Shown: positions 8,757 to 15,491 of the stretch, piece by piece
Numbering within the stretch: position 1 is the stretch's first letter
Layout: each line of letters begins with the position of its first letter
NCBI RefSeq assembly: GCF_900108245.1
Contig: NZ_FNUY01000001.1
Coordinates: 62,001 to 126,000 of the forward strand
Direction of reading: 5' to 3'
Length of the DNA stretch: 64,000 nt
Origin: Allobosea lathyri
GTDB lineage: Bacteria > Pseudomonadota > Alphaproteobacteria > Rhizobiales > Beijerinckiaceae
Translations under genes and position numbers: made by a program
Notes under the pieces: model-generated
Told to the model about the DNA's origin: nothing
Seen by the model: only the letters and a program-made list of their open reading frames with translations
Databases searched by the model: none

Positions 8757-8759
8757 GTC

Positions 8760-9647
8760 ATGACCCAACTCGACGATTTTCGCCGCGCCATCCGCGAGGC
8801 CGACCCGCAACTCAGCCGTTTCGACCCCTTGCCCCGGATCATCTGCCTCGATGATTTCGACCGTGGCATGTGCGGCTGGACCCAGCTCGTCGGCAATTAC
8901 GAAGTCTCGCTCGACGCGATGCTGCCGGGCTACGCCCAGCACACGCATGCGATGCTATCGACCCTGCCAAACTGGGATTTCGGCTCGCATGGCGGCGTCG
9001 ATGGCTCCTATGCGCTGAAGCTCGCGACCCGCCCCAGGGCCGGCGCGCAGAACGTCACGCTGAAGCGCCTGACCTTTCGCAAGGCCGGGCCGATCCGGAT
9101 GGAGTGCTATTTCACCTTCAAGCCCGAGGCGAGCGAGATGGAGCTGATGGAGACCGATGTCCGCTCCTTCGGCTTCCTCTACGATCTCCAGGTCGGCGAT
9201 CAGGTCGGGGCCGGCGGCGAGCGCGTGATGCCGCATCTGCGCTTCCTCAACGCCAAGGACGGCGAGCACCTGCAGAAATGGCAGTTCAAGCGCAAGACGA
9301 CGCCGATCAAGCCGATCGGCCATGCCGGCAAGACCATCTCGCACTACCATCTCGCGGAATCGGATTGGGAGGACCTGCCCGGCGGCGAGCAGCGGCTCTG
9401 CTACAACGAGATCCCGACCAAGATTAACTGGCATTATCTGCGCTTCGATTTCGATCTCGCCACGATGAAGGCCACCGGCTTCCAGGTGAACGATCGCAGC
9501 TTCGATCTCTCGACCTTCGAGCCGATCCGCATCCCCGCGATGAAGAACCTCTGGTGCATGCTCAATCTCTGCTTCTTCGTGGAGACCGACACCGACAAGC
9601 GCGCCTTCGCCTATCTCGACTCGGTCTGTCTTTCGGGGGATTTCTGA
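8760..9647 (+). CDS. Conserved protein of unknown function in ABC sugar-import operon
   Basis: A 295-residue soluble protein without signal peptide or membrane segment, rich in aromatic residues (Trp, Tyr, Phe) and predicted beta content. Recognisable landmarks are GMCGWTQLVGNYE, LPNWDFGSHGGVDGSYALKL, a THAML segment and a C-terminal stretch with FAYLDSVCLSGDF. It resembles proteins annotated only as DUF (possibly DUF6772) beside sugar permeases in related bacteria; I recall the pattern but cannot verify the number. The fold could be a jelly-roll carbohydrate-binding or concanavalin-like domain. It starts 3 bp after the permease stop and overlaps the next gene by 1 nt, so it is certainly part of the operon. 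No catalytic motif is evident. Confidence 0.8.
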   Translation: MTQLDDFRRAIREADPQLSRFDPLPRIICLDDFDRGMCGWTQLVGNYEVSLDAMLPGYAQHTHAMLSTLPNWDFGSHGGVDGSYALKLATRPRAGAQNVTLKRLTFRKAGPIRMECYFTFKPEASEMELMETDVRSFGFLYDLQVGDQVGAGGERVMPHLRFLNAKDGEHLQKWQFKRKTTPIKPIGHAGKTISHYHLAESDWEDLPGGEQRLCYNEIPTKINWHYLRFDFDLATMKATGFQVNDRSFDLSTFEPIRIPAMKNLWCMLNLCFFVETDTDKRAFAYLDSVCLSGDF

Positions 9648-9982
9648 TGCTGCCTGAAAACCTTACCGCCATCGTCGCCCGCAACGAGATCTGGACCGGC
9701 GAGGCCGCGACCGAACCCTATGAGGCCGGCTGGGCCAAGGAGGCGGTCGTCTTCATGCGTGCGCTCAAAGCTCCGAAAGGCACGCTGCCGAAGGCGCGCA
9801 TCGAGATCTCGGCCGACGGCATGCATTGGGTGCCGGAAGGCTCGGTCTTCGACATGCCCGCCGCGCTGGATGCCGTGACCTTCCAGCGTGTCGCGCATTT
9901 CGGCAATTTCCTGCGCGTCGCGGTGTCCCTGCCGGCCGGAGCCGAGATCACTGTCCTGGTCACGTTCCATTTGAAGGCGTGA
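9647..9982 (+). CDS. Small conserved protein of unknown function, partner of the preceding gene
   Basis: A 111-residue protein whose ATG overlaps the TGA of the preceding gene by one base, so translation is coupled. An open frame extends upstream to 9554 but would lie inside the previous gene; 9647 is the natural start. The product looks all-beta (alternating patterns such as ARIEISADGMHWVPEGSVFDM and FLRVAVSLPAGAEITVLVTFHLKA) without signal peptide. The segment AKEAVVFMRALK is the only clear amphipathic region. I do not recognise a family. The tight linkage suggests that the two proteins work together on the transported carbohydrate. Confidence 0.75.
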   Translation: MLPENLTAIVARNEIWTGEAATEPYEAGWAKEAVVFMRALKAPKGTLPKARIEISADGMHWVPEGSVFDMPAALDAVTFQRVAHFGNFLRVAVSLPAGAEITVLVTFHLKA

Positions 9983-10029
9983 CGGATACCCGGGCGCGGC
10001 GTAAGCGCGCACGCTGCAACGATTGATGC

Positions 10030-10049
10030 ATACAATATTGACATTGTAT
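10030..10049. promoter_or_regulatory. Palindromic operator-like box upstream of the DUF983 gene
   Basis: ATACAAT-N6-ATTGTAT is a perfect 7-6-7 inverted repeat 60 bp upstream of the start at 10110. Its 18-bp core (10032-10049) matches 16 of 18 bases of the sequence just upstream of the MocR-type gene start (11951-11934, minus strand). Confidence 0.6.
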
Positions 10050-10109
10050 TGATCGGGCATGATGTGAAGGGCGACGCCGATTGATCGGCGCCGCCTCAAG
10101 GAGCCCGTC

Positions 10110-10511
10110 ATGTTCGCCGAGCAATGGCCACCCCTGTCGCCGATGCAGACGGGCCTGCGCGGTCGCTGCCCGCGCTGCGGGCAGGGCAAGCTGTTCGACG
10201 GCTTCCTGAAGATCCGGCCGAAATGCGAAGCCTGCGGCCTCGATTATTCCTTCGCCGATCCCGCAGATGGCCCGGCCTTCTTCGTGATGATGTTCGTCTG
10301 CGTGCCCGCGGTCGCCTTCGCGCTCTGGCTGGAAATCGCCTATGAGCCGCCGATGTGGGTCCATCTGGTGACGACGCTGCCGGTCGTGCTGCTGACCTGC
10401 ATCCCGCCGCTCCAGCCGCTGAAGGGCTGGTTGATCGCGGCCCAGTTCTTCCACAAGGCCGAGGAAGGCCGCCTCGCGCGCCCTAAAAGCGAGGACGCTG
10501 CCGCCAACTGA
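10110..10511 (+). CDS. DUF983 family protein (zinc-ribbon membrane protein)
   Basis: A 133-residue protein with an N-terminal zinc-ribbon-like pair of CxxC motifs (Cys20/Cys23 and Cys39/Cys42) followed by two hydrophobic segments (about residues 57-76 and 82-102) and a short charged cytoplasmic tail. This is the DUF983 architecture, common as a single gene in Alphaproteobacteria. Its function is unknown. It is preceded by a palindromic box related to the one at the MocR-type regulator and faces that gene tail to tail with a 20-bp gap. The AAGGAG ribosome-binding site ahead of ATG 10110 supports the start. Confidence 0.88.
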   Translation: MFAEQWPPLSPMQTGLRGRCPRCGQGKLFDGFLKIRPKCEACGLDYSFADPADGPAFFVMMFVCVPAVAFALWLEIAYEPPMWVHLVTTLPVVLLTCIPPLQPLKGWLIAAQFFHKAEEGRLARPKSEDAAAN

Positions 10512-10531
10512 AGCGCATCGACAGGCGCGCA

Positions 10532-11914
10532 TCAAACGATGGCGTGATCGGCCGTGCTGTCGCTCCCCATGATCGACGCGAGCGTCCGGAGCGCGGTAGC
10601 GAGACGTCCGCGCTCGGGCACGCCGCCCAGTGATATCCTGACAGCGTCGGGCGCCCGGCCTTCCGCGCTGAAGGCGTCGGACGGCGTCACGCCCAATCCC
10701 TCCTGGCGGGCCGCTTCGATCAGGCGATAGCGGTCCCAATGCGCCGGCAGGGGCTGCCAGACATGCAGGCCGTTCGGATGCGCCCGGGCCGAGGCCGGCA
10801 GGATCGACCTTGCCAGCAACTGGCGCTCCGCCGCCTCCCGCCGCACGCCTTGCAGAATGTCGTTTGCAGCGCCGATCCGGATCCAATGGGTCGCCAGCGC
10901 CGTCATCAGCGGCGCCGGCATGACGCAGATCGCGCGCAGGTTCGAGACGAGGGCGTCGCGGCTTGCGCCGGCGGGAACCACGACGAAGGCTGTCCGCAGC
11001 CCTGGCGTGAGCACTTTCGAAAGCGTCGCGACATGAAAGGTCCGCTCCGGCGCCAGCACGGCGAAAGGTGGCGGCGCATCGCCTGCCAGGAGGCTGTAGG
11101 GGTCGTCCTCGATGATGGTGAGGTCGCGCGCTCGCGCGATGCGCACGATCTCCTGACGGCGTCCTGCCGGCATGGTCACGGTCGTCGGGTTCTGGATGGT
11201 CGGCGTCAGGCAGATGAGTTTCGAGCCATGGTTGCGAGCCGCCTCGTCCAGGGCCTCCGGCAGAACCCCCTCCGCATCGGCTGCGACGGACACCGGCCGC
11301 ATGCCGCGATGCCGCGCCGCAGCGAGCAGGCCGGGATAGGTCAGGGGCTCGGTCAGAAGCGCGTCGCCGGGGCCGGCCTGCAAGGCCAGCAGGGCCAGCA
11401 GCGCGGTCTGTGCGCCGGGCGCGACCACGAGCCGTTCCGGCTCGACGCGACCCAGGGTCGGCTCCAGCCAAGCGCAGCCCGCCGCCCGTTCGGCGAGCGA
11501 GCCTGCGCCGACATGGTAGGTCATCAGCAGATCGGCGCTGGAACGCGCCAGCATCTCGGCGAGGCCACGCTGCATCAACTCCGCCAGACGCACGCCCTTG
11601 GGCGCCGGCGGGATATTCATGCTGAGATCGATCGGCGGCCCGGATTGCTCCTTGCGCGTCGACACGAACGAGCCGCGCCCGGTCACGGCGTCGAGCAGGT
11701 TGCGCTGCCTCGCCTCGGCATAGGCGCGCGTCACGGTGGTCAGGTCGACATCGAGAAGTTCGGCCAGCTTGCGCTGCGGAGGCAACTTGTCGCCGGGACG
11801 CAGCGTTCCGGCCGCGACCGCGTCGCCGATCAGGGTGACGATCTGCAGATAGCGCGGGCCGGCCGCAGGATCGAGGCGGCTGATCCAGGATGCCGTCTTG
11901 CCACCCAGCGCCAT
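10532..11914 (-). CDS. MocR/GabR-type regulator: GntR winged helix fused to aminotransferase-like domain
   Basis: A 460-residue fusion of an N-terminal GntR HTH (RPGDKLPPQRKLAELL and TTVTRAYAEA, about residues 40-70) and a fold-type I PLP domain. The PLP lysine lies in HVATLSKVL (Lys300 in this numbering) and the Asp in IIEDDPYS (near 271), so the cofactor site appears intact. Such proteins sense PLP-bound amines or amino acids (GABA, taurine, PLP itself). The start at 11914 is preferred because GAGG lies 7 nt upstream; an in-frame ATG at 11935 has no such site and falls inside the probable operator. It diverges from the bicupin gene at 12088. Confidence 0.9.
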   Translation of the reverse strand: MALGGKTASWISRLDPAAGPRYLQIVTLIGDAVAAGTLRPGDKLPPQRKLAELLDVDLTTVTRAYAEARQRNLLDAVTGRGSFVSTRKEQSGPPIDLSMNIPPAPKGVRLAELMQRGLAEMLARSSADLLMTYHVGAGSLAERAAGCAWLEPTLGRVEPERLVVAPGAQTALLALLALQAGPGDALLTEPLTYPGLLAAARHRGMRPVSVAADAEGVLPEALDEAARNHGSKLICLTPTIQNPTTVTMPAGRRQEIVRIARARDLTIIEDDPYSLLAGDAPPPFAVLAPERTFHVATLSKVLTPGLRTAFVVVPAGASRDALVSNLRAICVMPAPLMTALATHWIRIGAANDILQGVRREAAERQLLARSILPASARAHPNGLHVWQPLPAHWDRYRLIEAARQEGLGVTPSDAFSAEGRAPDAVRISLGGVPERGRLATALRTLASIMGSDSTADHAIV

Positions 11915-11933
11915 ATGAAGACCTCGCGCTTCC

Positions 11934-11968
11934 ATACATTGTCGATATTGTCGGCATGCGATATCGCA
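11934..11968. promoter_or_regulatory. Candidate MocR-type operator between the regulator and the bicupin gene
   Basis: Read on the minus strand, 11951-11934 is ACAATATCGACAATGTAT, 16/18 identical to the box at 10032-10049. Next to it are a direct repeat ATTGTCG-AT-ATTGTCG (11938-11953) and a perfect 12-bp palindrome TGCGATATCGCA (11957-11968), with CGATAT repeated at a 16-bp interval. This fits an autoregulated divergent promoter. Confidence 0.55.
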
Positions 11969-12087
11969 ATCGGCGCGGCAGGGCTAGCCACGCCGGCAGG
12001 GCCCATCGAGACGCCGGGGAAAAATAGTCCAATCCAGCCCCAGCGGTTTGAGGCTAGGTGCAGGTCATCACAAAGGATTGTCAGACC

Positions 12088-12807
12088 ATGGTGCCGAACA
12101 TCTTTCTTCTTGAGCGCGCAGGCGGAAAGCCGGTCGCTACGGCGTTTCGCACCGAGGGCCTGAGCGCTGCCGATCCTTTCGCTGATGGTCGCGAGATTGC
12201 CTGGAACGAGCCCGGCCGTATCGCGGCCGGCCGCGTGGCCTGGAGCGGCATGCTCGACAGCGCCGCCTTCCCGCATACCGAGACGCTTGTCGTCCATGCC
12301 GGCGAAGTCAGGCTGTCGAACGGAGCCACGACCCTCGTGCTCCGGCCGGGCCAAAGCGCCGTCATCACGCGCGGCACGGCCGTGCAGATTGCAGCCGAGC
12401 CGGGATCGCGCTGGGCGTTCTGCGCCGCGACCGGGGAGACCTCTGCCGAGCCGGGCTTGCAGGAGCTGCTCGCCGACGCGCCGCTGACGCCCTCCAATCC
12501 GCCTGCTGCGGCGATGCTCATCGGGGAGACGCCGAGCTGCCGCAGTTGCAATGCTTATGATGACGACGCCGCCGGCATCCGCGCGGGAACGTGGGATTCA
12601 ACGCCCTATCGCCGCATCGTGCGGCCGCAACCCGTCGCCGAGCTGATGCATCTGCTTGCAGGCAGCGTCGAGCTCGCCGATGCCGACGGCAAGGTCACGC
12701 GGGTCGAGACGGGCGATACCGTCTTCGTTGCGCAGGGAGCGCCCAGCGCTTGGGACAGCCGCGAACATGTCGCCAAATTCTATCTCGTTCAGGAGAATGG
12801 CGGCTGA
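12088..12807 (+). CDS. Bicupin (DUF861/EutQ-like) domain protein
   Basis: A 239-residue protein with two cupin barrels. One spans roughly residues 45-120 (FPHTETLVVHAGEVRL, then LRPGQSAVITRG) and the other 185-239 (ELMHLLAGSVELAD, then VETGDTVFVAQGAPSAW). EutQ/DUF861-type cupins occur with amine and amino-acid catabolic genes and may act as isomerases, metal-dependent lyases or ligand sensors. The usual metal-binding histidine set is incomplete here (His in FPHTE, few others), so the catalytic role is uncertain. AAGGA 10 nt upstream supports ATG 12088 over an upstream GTG at 12058. It is followed 39 bp later by a GNAT gene and is divergent from the MocR-type regulator. Confidence 0.8.
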   Translation: MVPNIFLLERAGGKPVATAFRTEGLSAADPFADGREIAWNEPGRIAAGRVAWSGMLDSAAFPHTETLVVHAGEVRLSNGATTLVLRPGQSAVITRGTAVQIAAEPGSRWAFCAATGETSAEPGLQELLADAPLTPSNPPAAAMLIGETPSCRSCNAYDDDAAGIRAGTWDSTPYRRIVRPQPVAELMHLLAGSVELADADGKVTRVETGDTVFVAQGAPSAWDSREHVAKFYLVQENGG

Positions 12808-12846
12808 GCGCCGCGCCCTGTCGCTGGTCTTTTCGGGAAAATCGTC

Positions 12847-13707
12847 ATGTCGGAAGCAATCGTCGAGCCGGCCCTGAGCCTGCGTGCCGCGGAACCCGGC
12901 GATGCCGCGGCTTGCCAACGCCTGTCGAAAGCGGTCTCCTGGCCGCATCGTGCCGAGGATTGCGCGTTGGCGATCCGGTTGGGGCGCGGCATCGTCGCGA
13001 CACTCGACGGCACGATCGTCGCCACTGCGATGAGCTGGCCCTATGGCGACAGCCATGCCACGCTCGGCATGATCATCGTCGACCCCGGCCATCAGGGGGC
13101 AGGCATCGGCAAGCGCCTGATGCAGGCCCTGTTCGCCGAGGTGGCGGGTCGTTCGCTGTTGTTGAACGCAACCGTGGCGGGGCGGCCGCTCTACGAGAAA
13201 ACCGGCTTCGTGCCTTGCGGCGGCGTGCATCAGCATCAGGGCGTGGTTCCCGCTGTCCCGGCGCCCGCGCTGAACCAGTCGGAGCGGCTGCGAGCCGGGA
13301 GCCCGGCCGATCTGGCCTTGCTGGCGGGGCTCGACACTGCTGCTAGCGGCCTCCCGCGCGACAAGGTGCTGGCGGCTCTGCTCGAATACGGCGAGAGCGT
13401 CGTGCTCGAGCGCGAGGGTGTTGCCGTGGGCTTCAGCATCCTGCGCCGGTTCGGCCGAGGTTTTGCGATCGGACCTGTCATTGCCGATGACATCGCTTCC
13501 GCCCGGCTGCTGACGGCGCATTGGCTGCATAGCAAGCAGGGTGAATTCGTCCGGATCGATCTCCTTGCCGGCGCTGGACTTGACGGTTTCCTGGTGGAAT
13601 ACGGGCTGGCATGCGTCGGGGTGGTGGAGACGATGGTCCGAGGCGACAAGCCGGTTCCCGCCGGCCCGTCCAAGATCTACGCGATCATCAATCAGGCCCT
13701 CGGCTGA
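12847..13707 (+). CDS. GNAT-family N-acetyltransferase with two GNAT-like halves, paralogue A
   Basis: A 286-residue protein. The N-terminal half is a typical GNAT fold (acetyl-CoA loop HQGAGIGKRLM near residue 79, then LYEKTGFVPCGGVHQHQG). The second half (from about residue 150) repeats a degenerate GNAT-like fold with RRFGRGFAIGPVIADD. It is homologous along its length to the 17627-18505 product, sharing SWPHR/GWPHR-EDW, an RRFGRG-GPI-A-D block and the C-terminal TMIRG and QALG stretches. Probable role is acetylation of an amine or amino-acid intermediate of the local pathway. It lies between the bicupin and hydroxyacid dehydrogenase genes in the same orientation with short gaps, so they probably form one operon. 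Confidence 0.85.
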   Translation: MSEAIVEPALSLRAAEPGDAAACQRLSKAVSWPHRAEDCALAIRLGRGIVATLDGTIVATAMSWPYGDSHATLGMIIVDPGHQGAGIGKRLMQALFAEVAGRSLLLNATVAGRPLYEKTGFVPCGGVHQHQGVVPAVPAPALNQSERLRAGSPADLALLAGLDTAASGLPRDKVLAALLEYGESVVLEREGVAVGFSILRRFGRGFAIGPVIADDIASARLLTAHWLHSKQGEFVRIDLLAGAGLDGFLVEYGLACVGVVETMVRGDKPVPAGPSKIYAIINQALG

Positions 13708-13732
13708 TAGGCTGAACAGGAAAGCGCCCGCC

Positions 13733-14659
13733 ATGACGTTCCTTTACAAGTCGGAGTCGCTTCGTGGCGCCGAATGGGCCAAGCTGTTCGCAGCGAAGGC
13801 GCCCGACATTCCGTTCCGCATCTGGCCCGATATCGGCGATCCCCGCGAGGTCCGCTATCTCGGAGCATGGATTCCGCCAGATGACATCATGGCGGCCTTC
13901 CCCAATCTCGAGCTGCTCATTTCGGTCGGCGCGGGTGTCGATCAGTTCGACTTGTCGAAGCTGCCTCCGGAATTGCCGGTCGTGCGGATGGTCGAACCCG
14001 GCATCGTCGACGGCATGGTCGAATACGTCACGATGTCGGTGCTGGCGCTGCATCGCGACCTCGTTCCCTACATCGCCCAGCAAAAAGGCCAGATCTGGAA
14101 GCAGATCAGGGTGCTGCCGGCCTCGACGCGTCGCGTCGGCGTGCTCGGGCTCGGCATGCTCGGCGAAGCCGTCGCCCGCAAGCTCACCGGCTTCGGCTTC
14201 CCGGTTGCAGGCTGGAGCCGCACGCAGCGCACGATCGAGGGCGTCACCTGCTATTCCGGCACGCAGGGCATGTCGGATTTCCTTGGACGGACCGACATCC
14301 TGATCTGCCTGCTGCCGCTGACCAGCGAGACGCGCGGGATTCTCAATGCGGACCTGTTCTCCAGGCTGCCGCATGGCGCGAGACTGGTGAATACCGGCCG
14401 GGGCGGCCATCTCGACCAGGACGCGCTGCTTGCCGCGCTCGATTCCGGCCAGATCTCGGCGGCGGTGCTCGATGTCACCGACCCCGAGCCGCTTCCCGCC
14501 GGCCACGCGCTCTGGAACGATCCCAGAGTGCTGGTGACCCCGCATATCGCGAGCATGACCCAGCCGGACACGGCAGTTGAGGTCGTGCTGGAGAACCTGC
14601 GACGTCACCGGGCGGGCGAGCCGCTGATCGGCCTCGTCGATCGCAGCCGGGGCTACTGA
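13733..14659 (+). CDS. D-isomer-specific 2-hydroxyacid dehydrogenase (glyoxylate/hydroxypyruvate reductase A-like)
   Basis: A 308-residue NAD(P)H-dependent 2-ketoacid reductase resembling GhrA. The Rossmann motif is VLGLGMLGEAVA (residues 137-148), and the catalytic triad Arg223 (NTGRGG), Glu252 (DPEP) and His271 (TPHIA) is complete. Length fits GhrA (about 312). The start is ATG 13733 with AGGAAAG about 8 nt upstream; the open frame continues into the previous gene, but that extension is spurious. It is the third gene of the bicupin, GNAT, dehydrogenase unit and probably disposes of a 2-ketoacid such as glyoxylate or hydroxypyruvate formed by the pathway. Confidence 0.9.
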   Translation: MTFLYKSESLRGAEWAKLFAAKAPDIPFRIWPDIGDPREVRYLGAWIPPDDIMAAFPNLELLISVGAGVDQFDLSKLPPELPVVRMVEPGIVDGMVEYVTMSVLALHRDLVPYIAQQKGQIWKQIRVLPASTRRVGVLGLGMLGEAVARKLTGFGFPVAGWSRTQRTIEGVTCYSGTQGMSDFLGRTDILICLLPLTSETRGILNADLFSRLPHGARLVNTGRGGHLDQDALLAALDSGQISAAVLDVTDPEPLPAGHALWNDPRVLVTPHIASMTQPDTAVEVVLENLRRHRAGEPLIGLVDRSRGY

Positions 14660-14727
14660 GGCTGCCCCGACCCATGCCGGCAAGGACAGCATGATGTGCT
14701 GTTGACCGGCGCCAATAGCGCAGCTGA

Positions 14728-14758
14728 TGTCGGGCGGTGCCGTTTCGCAGGCCCGACA
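14728..14758. terminator. Weak hairpin between dehydrogenase and AraC gene
   Basis: TGTCGGGC (14728-14735) pairs with GCCCGACA (14751-14758) with a 15-nt loop, 69 bp after the dehydrogenase stop. No T-run follows, so it is at best a weak or Rho-assisted end. The rest of 14660-14829 shows nothing else recognisable. Confidence 0.3.
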
Positions 14759-14829
14759 CCACTTCTAAGCGCCTCTATCCTCGTAGTCGTGAGGCAGCGT
14801 GGTTGCTGCCGGCGAGGAAGAGCGGATTC

Positions 14830-15246
14830 ATGCTTGAACCATCGAGTGCACTCGGTGAAGCGTCGCCAGCTGGTATCAGCCCTGGGATCCGGCGGGCGCT
14901 GAGCCATATCGAGCGCCATTTCACCGAAACCCTCTATCTCGAAGAACTCGCCGGGCTCGCCGGCCTGAGCATCTGCCGGTTCGTCACGGTGTTTCGCCGG
15001 CAGGTCGGGCTGACGCCGCATCGCTTTATCTGTCATCGCCGCATCCGCTACGCCAAGGCGCTGCTGCGCGACGGCATGCCGCCGGCGCTGGCCGCCTCGG
15101 AGGCCGGTTTCTTCGACCAAAGCCACCTGTCACGCCATTTCAAGAACATCTGCGGCATCACGCCTGGCCGCTATCTGCGCGATATCGAGGCGGCGCCGCA
15201 GCCGTCCCGGCCGCGCCCCGGCTATGCCGGCGCCATTGCCCTGTGA
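14830..15246 (+). CDS. AraC-family transcriptional regulator, HTH-only
   Basis: A 138-residue protein made almost entirely of the AraC/XylS double HTH: LEELAGLAGLSICRFVTVFRRQVGLTPHRFI (first helix pair) and ALAASEAGFFDQSHLSRHFKNICGITPGRYL (second). The usual ligand-binding N-terminal domain is absent, leaving only about 30 residues before the HTH. The start at 14830 follows a GAGGAAGAG stretch; an open frame to 14737 exists but does not add a domain. It may sense nothing itself, as with SoxS/MarA-like stand-alone regulators, and could act on the flanking aminotransferase or bicupin operon. It precedes a 245-bp gap with repeats. Confidence 0.85.
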   Translation: MLEPSSALGEASPAGISPGIRRALSHIERHFTETLYLEELAGLAGLSICRFVTVFRRQVGLTPHRFICHRRIRYAKALLRDGMPPALAASEAGFFDQSHLSRHFKNICGITPGRYLRDIEAAPQPSRPRPGYAGAIAL

Positions 15247-15277
15247 GCGCCGTGATTGAGTTGATTTGGAACCGCAT

Positions 15278-15381
15278 CGTCATCCTGGACAAGCGGCGAA
15301 GCCGCGCAGCTCCGGGATCCATCGTAGGGAACGGAACTCTAGGATGGATCCCGGGCCGACCCCCGGTCGCCCAGGATGACG
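15278..15381. repeat. Dispersed palindromic repeat (family A), copy 1
   Basis: Outer arms CGTCATCCTGG and CCAGGATGACG at 15278-15288 and 15371-15381, with an inner GGGATCCAT...ATGGATCCC pair. Same element as 23763-23866, 34069-34174 and 41546-41649. Confidence 0.85.
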
Positions 15382-15430
15382 GTGTATTTCCACGCAAAAA
15401 CATCAAACTCTAAAACACGCTCGATAATTT

Positions 15431-15484
15431 CCTTTCTGCCAAGAACTTCCTTTCTGCCAAGAACTTCCTGTCTCCCAAGAAGGT
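15431..15484 (+). repeat. Three tandem 18-bp repeats in the leader of the aminotransferase gene
   Basis: CCTTTCTGCCAAGAACTT occurs at 15431-15448 and again perfectly at 15449-15466. A third copy, 15467-15484, has 14 of 18 matches. The changes in the third copy create AGAAGG (15478-15483), the apparent ribosome-binding site 8 nt before ATG 15492. Confidence 0.9.
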
Positions 15485-15491
15485 CAGCCTC

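Noticed and set aside
13541..13732. Upstream extension of the GhrA-like gene into the GNAT gene
   Set aside because: The extension is not dehydrogenase-like and the internal ATG at 13733 has a proper ribosome-binding site and family-like length.
15431..15484. Tandem repeats considered as a CRISPR array
   Set aside because: The 18-bp units are directly abutting, with no spacers, and no cas genes are present.
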